Below the pieces are notes generated by a model. That model was given only the letters and a program-made list of their open reading frames with translations, did not search any database and had not been told where the DNA came from. A program made the position numbers and the translations under genes. From the NCBI GenBank assembly GCA_947460365.1, contig CANHJH010000005.1, positions 1 through 39,737 on the forward strand: 39,737 nucleotides of DNA, read 5' to 3'. The number at the start of each line of letters is the position of its first letter. Positions within the stretch are counted from its first letter, which is position 1. Positions 36,744 through 39,737 of the stretch are shown here, piece after piece. Origin of the DNA: Sphingobacteriia bacterium. GTDB taxonomy: Bacteria; Bacteroidota; Bacteroidia; Chitinophagales; Chitinophagaceae.

Positions 36744-37690
36744 TAGCTCACCGTTACGTTCATTAAATCCAATATTTTATTCAATTCATCCAATGAAAAA
36801 TATTCAATATTAATATTTCCGTATCCTTTTTTATTGTGTGTCATTTTAATTTTAGTGCCAAAATGTGCTGCCAACTGTTTTTCAACTTTTTGGTAAGCAG
36901 GCGGTAAGTCTGATTTAGCTGGAGCCGACGCTGATCCGGATCCTTGTTTATCTGCTTTATAAAGCTTTCTTACCAATTCTTCAGTTTGACGAACACTCAA
37001 TTCTTTTTGCTGAATTTCTTTAAAAACAAATAATTGTTTGTCGACCGTGTCTATATTTACCAATGCTCTGGCATGTCCCATCGATAAACTATTGTTTCTA
37101 ACTGCTGATAAAATATCAGGAGGTAATTTCAACAAACGTATATAATTGGTAACGCTACTTCTGTCTTTGCCCATTCGCTCAGCAACCTGTTCTTGCGTAT
37201 AATTCAACTCCTCCATCATGCGCTTGTAATGCAAAGCCAATTCTATTGCATTTAAGTCTTCACGCTGAATATTTTCTAATAAGGCTAATTCTAATAACTG
37301 CTGATCATTGGCTTCTCTAACATAAGCCGGTACATCTTTTAACCCGGCTAACTTTGATGCCCTAAATCTTCTCTCACCAGCAATTAATTGATATTTTCCG
37401 GAAGCTAGTTTGCTTACGGTGAGCGGTTGTATGATATCGTGTAGCTTAATAGAAATAGATAACTCCTGTAAAGCTTTTTCATCAAAATCTCGGCGAGGTT
37501 GTTTGGGATTTACCTGTATATCACTAATAGGAATTCTGCTGGTAGTGGTTACTTTATCTACCACCTCCGTTTTTAAAGTCCCTTCATTCGTTTTTAAATC
37601 ATCATTAATATTTTGTAAAAGGGAACGTAATCCCTTCCCAATCATTTCCTTGCCTTGCTTTGCTGAATTATTTTGCTTCGGTGTGCTCAT
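36743..37690 (-). CDS. parB: Chromosome-partitioning protein ParB
   Basis: This 315-aa ParB/Spo0J protein has the CTP-binding N-domain 'IQVNPKQPRRDFDEKAL' with box II 'GERRFRASKLAGLKDVPAYV' (from about residue 105). The helix-turn-helix is 'YTQEQVAERMGKDRSSVTNY', the linker 'LSMGHARALVNI', and the dimerisation tail 'LDELNKILDLM'. It binds parS sites and works with ParA in segregating replicated origins. It starts 3 bases after the parA stop. No parS palindrome was noticed in the window. Confidence 0.96.
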   Translation of the reverse strand: MSTPKQNNSAKQGKEMIGKGLRSLLQNINDDLKTNEGTLKTEVVDKVTTTSRIPISDIQVNPKQPRRDFDEKALQELSISIKLHDIIQPLTVSKLASGKYQLIAGERRFRASKLAGLKDVPAYVREANDQQLLELALLENIQREDLNAIELALHYKRMMEELNYTQEQVAERMGKDRSSVTNYIRLLKLPPDILSAVRNNSLSMGHARALVNIDTVDKQLFVFKEIQQKELSVRQTEELVRKLYKADKQGSGSASAPAKSDLPPAYQKVEKQLAAHFGTKIKMTHNKKGYGNINIEYFSLDELNKILDLMNVTVS

Positions 37691-37693
37691 ATA

Positions 37694-38494
37694 TTACTCT
37701 ATTATACGCTCTTCGTTCGATATCTTAGTCATTCCGTTTTTCTGTAAAATCTCTTTGGTTAAATTCAGATAATTAACCGTTCCCTTACTTTCTGCGTCAA
37801 AAAGTATTACTGGTTTACCAACACTTGGCGCTTCACTTAAACGGGTATTCCGGTGAATAATGGTATCAAATACCATCTCATCAAAGTGTCTTCTGACTTC
37901 ACTTACCACCTGATTACAAAGTCTTAATCTGCCATCATACATGGTCATCAAAATTCCTTCAATCTGCAGCTCAGGGTTTAATCTGCTTTGTACAATTTTA
38001 ATCGTATTCAATAGTTTCCCTAATCCTTCCAACGCAAAAAACTCACATTGTACAGGAATCATTACACTATCAGAAGCAACTAATGAATTGACGGTAATTA
38101 ATCCTAAGGAAGGGGAGCAATCTATTATGATAAAATCATATTTATCCTTTACCGGATCTAATATGTTCTTCATTACATTTTCCCTATTGGGATAACTGAT
38201 CATTTCTAATTCGGCTCCTACCAAATCAATATGTGAAGGCATAACATCCAGATTGGGGATGTCGCTTTTTAAAATAACTTCCGTTGCGGAAACATTGTTT
38301 ACCATACAGTCATATAAACTATTGGTAATATTGTGTAGGTCAAAACCAACTCCGGTAGTACTATTTGCCTGAGGGTCGGCATCCACCAATAATGTCTTAA
38401 ATTCAAGAACCGCAAGGCTCGCTGCGACATTGATTGCAGTGGTAGTTTTCCCAACGCCTCCCTTCTGATTGGCTACTCCAATTACTCTTCCCAT
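37694..38494 (-). CDS. parA: Chromosome-partitioning ATPase ParA
   Basis: This 266-aa P-loop ATPase starts 'GRVIGVANQKGGVGKTTTAI', containing the deviant Walker A. It also has 'TLLVDADPQANST', 'FIIIDCSPSLGL' (Walker B region) and 'VMIPVQCEFFALEGL'. The ORF track starts it at 38539, but that ATG lies upstream of the predicted transcription start of the promoter at 38529-38559. ATG 38494 also matches the family N-terminus, so it is chosen here. It is transcribed with parB and DUF5683. Confidence 0.95.
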   Translation of the reverse strand: MGRVIGVANQKGGVGKTTTAINVAASLAVLEFKTLLVDADPQANSTTGVGFDLHNITNSLYDCMVNNVSATEVILKSDIPNLDVMPSHIDLVGAELEMISYPNRENVMKNILDPVKDKYDFIIIDCSPSLGLITVNSLVASDSVMIPVQCEFFALEGLGKLLNTIKIVQSRLNPELQIEGILMTMYDGRLRLCNQVVSEVRRHFDEMVFDTIIHRNTRLSEAPSVGKPVILFDAESKGTVNYLNLTKEILQKNGMTKISNEERIIE

Positions 38495-38528
38495 AATTTT
38501 AGTTGCTTTTTGCTTTTTTGCAAGCCTA

Positions 38529-38559
38529 CAAAAATACATTATCGGTTACAGCTATCAAA
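38529..38559 (-). promoter_or_regulatory. parA: Promoter of the parA-parB operon (TTTG-N19-TATTTTTG)
   Basis: On the minus strand TTTG (38556-38559) and TATTTTTG (38529-38536) are 19 bases apart, an exact match to the Bacteroidota consensus. Transcription would begin near 38522, about 28 bases before ATG 38494. This excludes the longer ORF-track start for parA. The same elements with the same spacing precede tRNA-Lys. Confidence 0.8.
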
Positions 38560-38624
38560 CATTATTTGATAAACTACCTGAATAAATCATGTTAAGTTTT
38601 CAACATTAGTCAACCTAAAGCCTA

Positions 38625-38656
38625 TTTTTACTGTTAATTTATATAGATTAATTTTG
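38625..38656 (+). promoter_or_regulatory. Probable promoter of the metallophosphoesterase gene
   Basis: TAATTTTG (38649-38656) matches the -7 consensus TAnnTTTG. A T-run at the -33 position (38625-38629) matches three of four bases of TTTG. Predicted transcription start lies about 20 bases before ATG 38683. It is divergent from the parA promoter. Confidence 0.5.
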
Positions 38657-38682
38657 ATATTTATATTATTCAATGCTTTTTT

Positions 38683-39737
38683 ATGAGGAATACCGGTTTT
38701 TTTTGGATCATTGCATTAGTTGTTTTTTTAGTGGATTATTATGTTTTTCAGGCGGTTAAAGTCGTTTCACAACCTTTATCTGAAAAATGGCGAACGATTA
38801 CCCATGTAAGTTATTGGTGTATTTCAATACTTACCCTGTCAACGATGTTACTTTTCCCCTATTTACAGTTCTTACAGCATTCGAAACTGTTTAGGAATTA
38901 TTTTTTTACTATTATGATGGGCTTGTTTTTTGCTAAACTAATTGGTTCACTTATTTTTTTAACAGACGACTTACGAAGAAGTATACCTTGGGTGGTTAGT
39001 AAAGCATTGAATAATAATAAGTTAGCACTTTCGGATGATGGACAGATGCTTTCCAGATCAGCTTTTTTAAGTTGGATCGGTTTTGGCTTGGGAGGCAGTT
39101 TATTTGGTACTTTATTGGTGGGATTTAGTAATAAATACAATTACCAGGTTAAAAAAATTACCCTTCATTTCGATAATCTTCCCAAGTCTTTCCATAAGTT
39201 CAAATTGGTTCATATTAGTGATATTCATAGCGGGAGTTTGCAGGATGTAACAGCTGTAAATAAAGGCATTGATTTAATTCTTCAGCAGCAGCCCGATTTG
39301 ATTTTATTTACAGGAGATTTAGTGAACGACCGTGCTGATGAGATGAACGATTTTCAAGCTGTTTTTGCAAAATTAAAAGCACCAATGGGGGTATTCAGCA
39401 CATTAGGTAATCATGATTATGGTGATTATGTTTCATGGCCTTCTGCTGCGGCTAAAATTGAAAATTTAGAAAGATTGAAACAAGTTCATGCCAATATGGG
39501 ATGGCGTTTGTTGATGAATGAACATCAAATCTTAGAAAAAAATGGAGAAAAAATAGCATTGATGGGTATTGAAAACTGGGGCGCTAAAGGTCGGTTCCCC
39601 AAGTATGGTAAAATGAGTCTGGCTCACCCAGGTACCGAATCCATCCCTTTTAAAATATTAATGAGCCATGATCCTAGTCATTGGGACGCAGAAGTAAAAA
39701 CGAAGTACCCAGATATTGATATTACTTTATCAGGCCA
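38683..39737 (+). CDS. Membrane-anchored metallophosphoesterase (3' partial; missing from ORF track)
   Basis: An open frame of 351 codons runs from ATG 38683 off the right edge, so it was not listed as an ORF. The first 150 residues have four hydrophobic segments ('FFWIIALVVFLVDYYVF', 'YWCISILTLSTMLLFPYL', 'YFFTIMMGLFFAKLIG', 'WIGFGLGGSLFGTLLVGF'). A calcineurin-like domain follows with the metal ligands 'VHISDIHSG' (D180, H182), 'FTGDLVND' (D212), 'LGNHDYG' (N243, H244) and 'MSHDPSHW'. The last visible residues, 'ITLSG', should precede the final His. The layout resembles YkuE-type phosphoesterases that act on lipid or nucleotide phosphates; the substrate is unknown. It is divergent from parA. 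Confidence 0.93.
   Translation, partial: MRNTGFFWIIALVVFLVDYYVFQAVKVVSQPLSEKWRTITHVSYWCISILTLSTMLLFPYLQFLQHSKLFRNYFFTIMMGLFFAKLIGSLIFLTDDLRRSIPWVVSKALNNNKLALSDDGQMLSRSAFLSWIGFGLGGSLFGTLLVGFSNKYNYQVKKITLHFDNLPKSFHKFKLVHISDIHSGSLQDVTAVNKGIDLILQQQPDLILFTGDLVNDRADEMNDFQAVFAKLKAPMGVFSTLGNHDYGDYVSWPSAAAKIENLERLKQVHANMGWRLLMNEHQILEKNGEKIALMGIENWGAKGRFPKYGKMSLAHPGTESIPFKILMSHDPSHWDAEVKTKYPDIDITLSG

Noticed and set aside
37410-37772. 120-aa plus-strand ORF
   Set aside because: Antisense to the parA/parB junction; composition is typical of a shadow frame.

Overview
The window is AT-rich bacterial chromosome, most likely from the Bacteroidota and probably a Chitinophagaceae-like member. The signs are: a secreted metallopeptidase with a type IX secretion (T9SS) C-terminal domain; DUF5683 next to parAB; RnBP-type epimerase and NanM in a sialic-acid operon; very few Shine-Dalgarno sequences; and promoters of the TTTG-N19-TAnnTTTG type. 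Two such promoters match exactly, in front of parA and tRNA-Lys. No phage, IS element, CRISPR array or rRNA was seen.

Positions 1-17.9 kb look like a glycoprotein/glycan-scavenging island, all on the + strand. It starts with the C-terminal part of a TonB-dependent receptor (not obviously SusC) and a secreted GH2 beta-galactosidase. After an AT-rich gap comes a 1345-aa M4 (thermolysin-like) metallopeptidase with Ig-like domains and a T9SS sorting domain. A tight run follows: GH125 exo-alpha-1,6-mannosidase, GH92 alpha-mannosidase, N-acetylneuraminate lyase, NanM-like mutarotase, an MFS permease (probable sialic acid carrier), an N-acylglucosamine 2-epimerase and mannonate dehydratase (uxuA). 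Together these could strip galactose and mannose from host-type N-glycans, digest the peptide, and convert sialic acid through ManNAc to GlcNAc. No sialidase is in the window.

Positions 18-26.6 kb hold a second sugar region: a protein with two DUF1080 (3-keto-disaccharide hydrolase) domains, a Gfo/Idh/MocA oxidoreductase, a broken cytochrome-c/VCBS gene, a large DUF5107-TPR protein and an NhaD-type Na+/H+ antiporter. DUF1080 plus Gfo/Idh/MocA suggests 3-keto-glycoside chemistry.

Positions 26.7-39.7 kb are mostly housekeeping: a secreted DsrE-like protein, a GH20 hexosaminidase remnant, tRNA-Lys(TTT), an SDR, SAM hydroxide adenosyltransferase, dihydrolipoyl dehydrogenase, DUF4197, kdsA, L-threonine dehydrogenase, an outer-membrane protein, a cysteine-rich Rrf2 regulator, dapB, DUF5683, parB and parA. 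A membrane-anchored metallophosphoesterase, absent from the ORF track, runs off the right edge.

The observations most worth following are: the coupled mannosidase/sialic-acid/uxuA operon; two gene relics found by reading other frames (the cytochrome/VCBS gene with an internal deletion and frameshift, and the GH20 fragment beside tRNA-Lys); and the two exact promoters, one of which moves the parA start.
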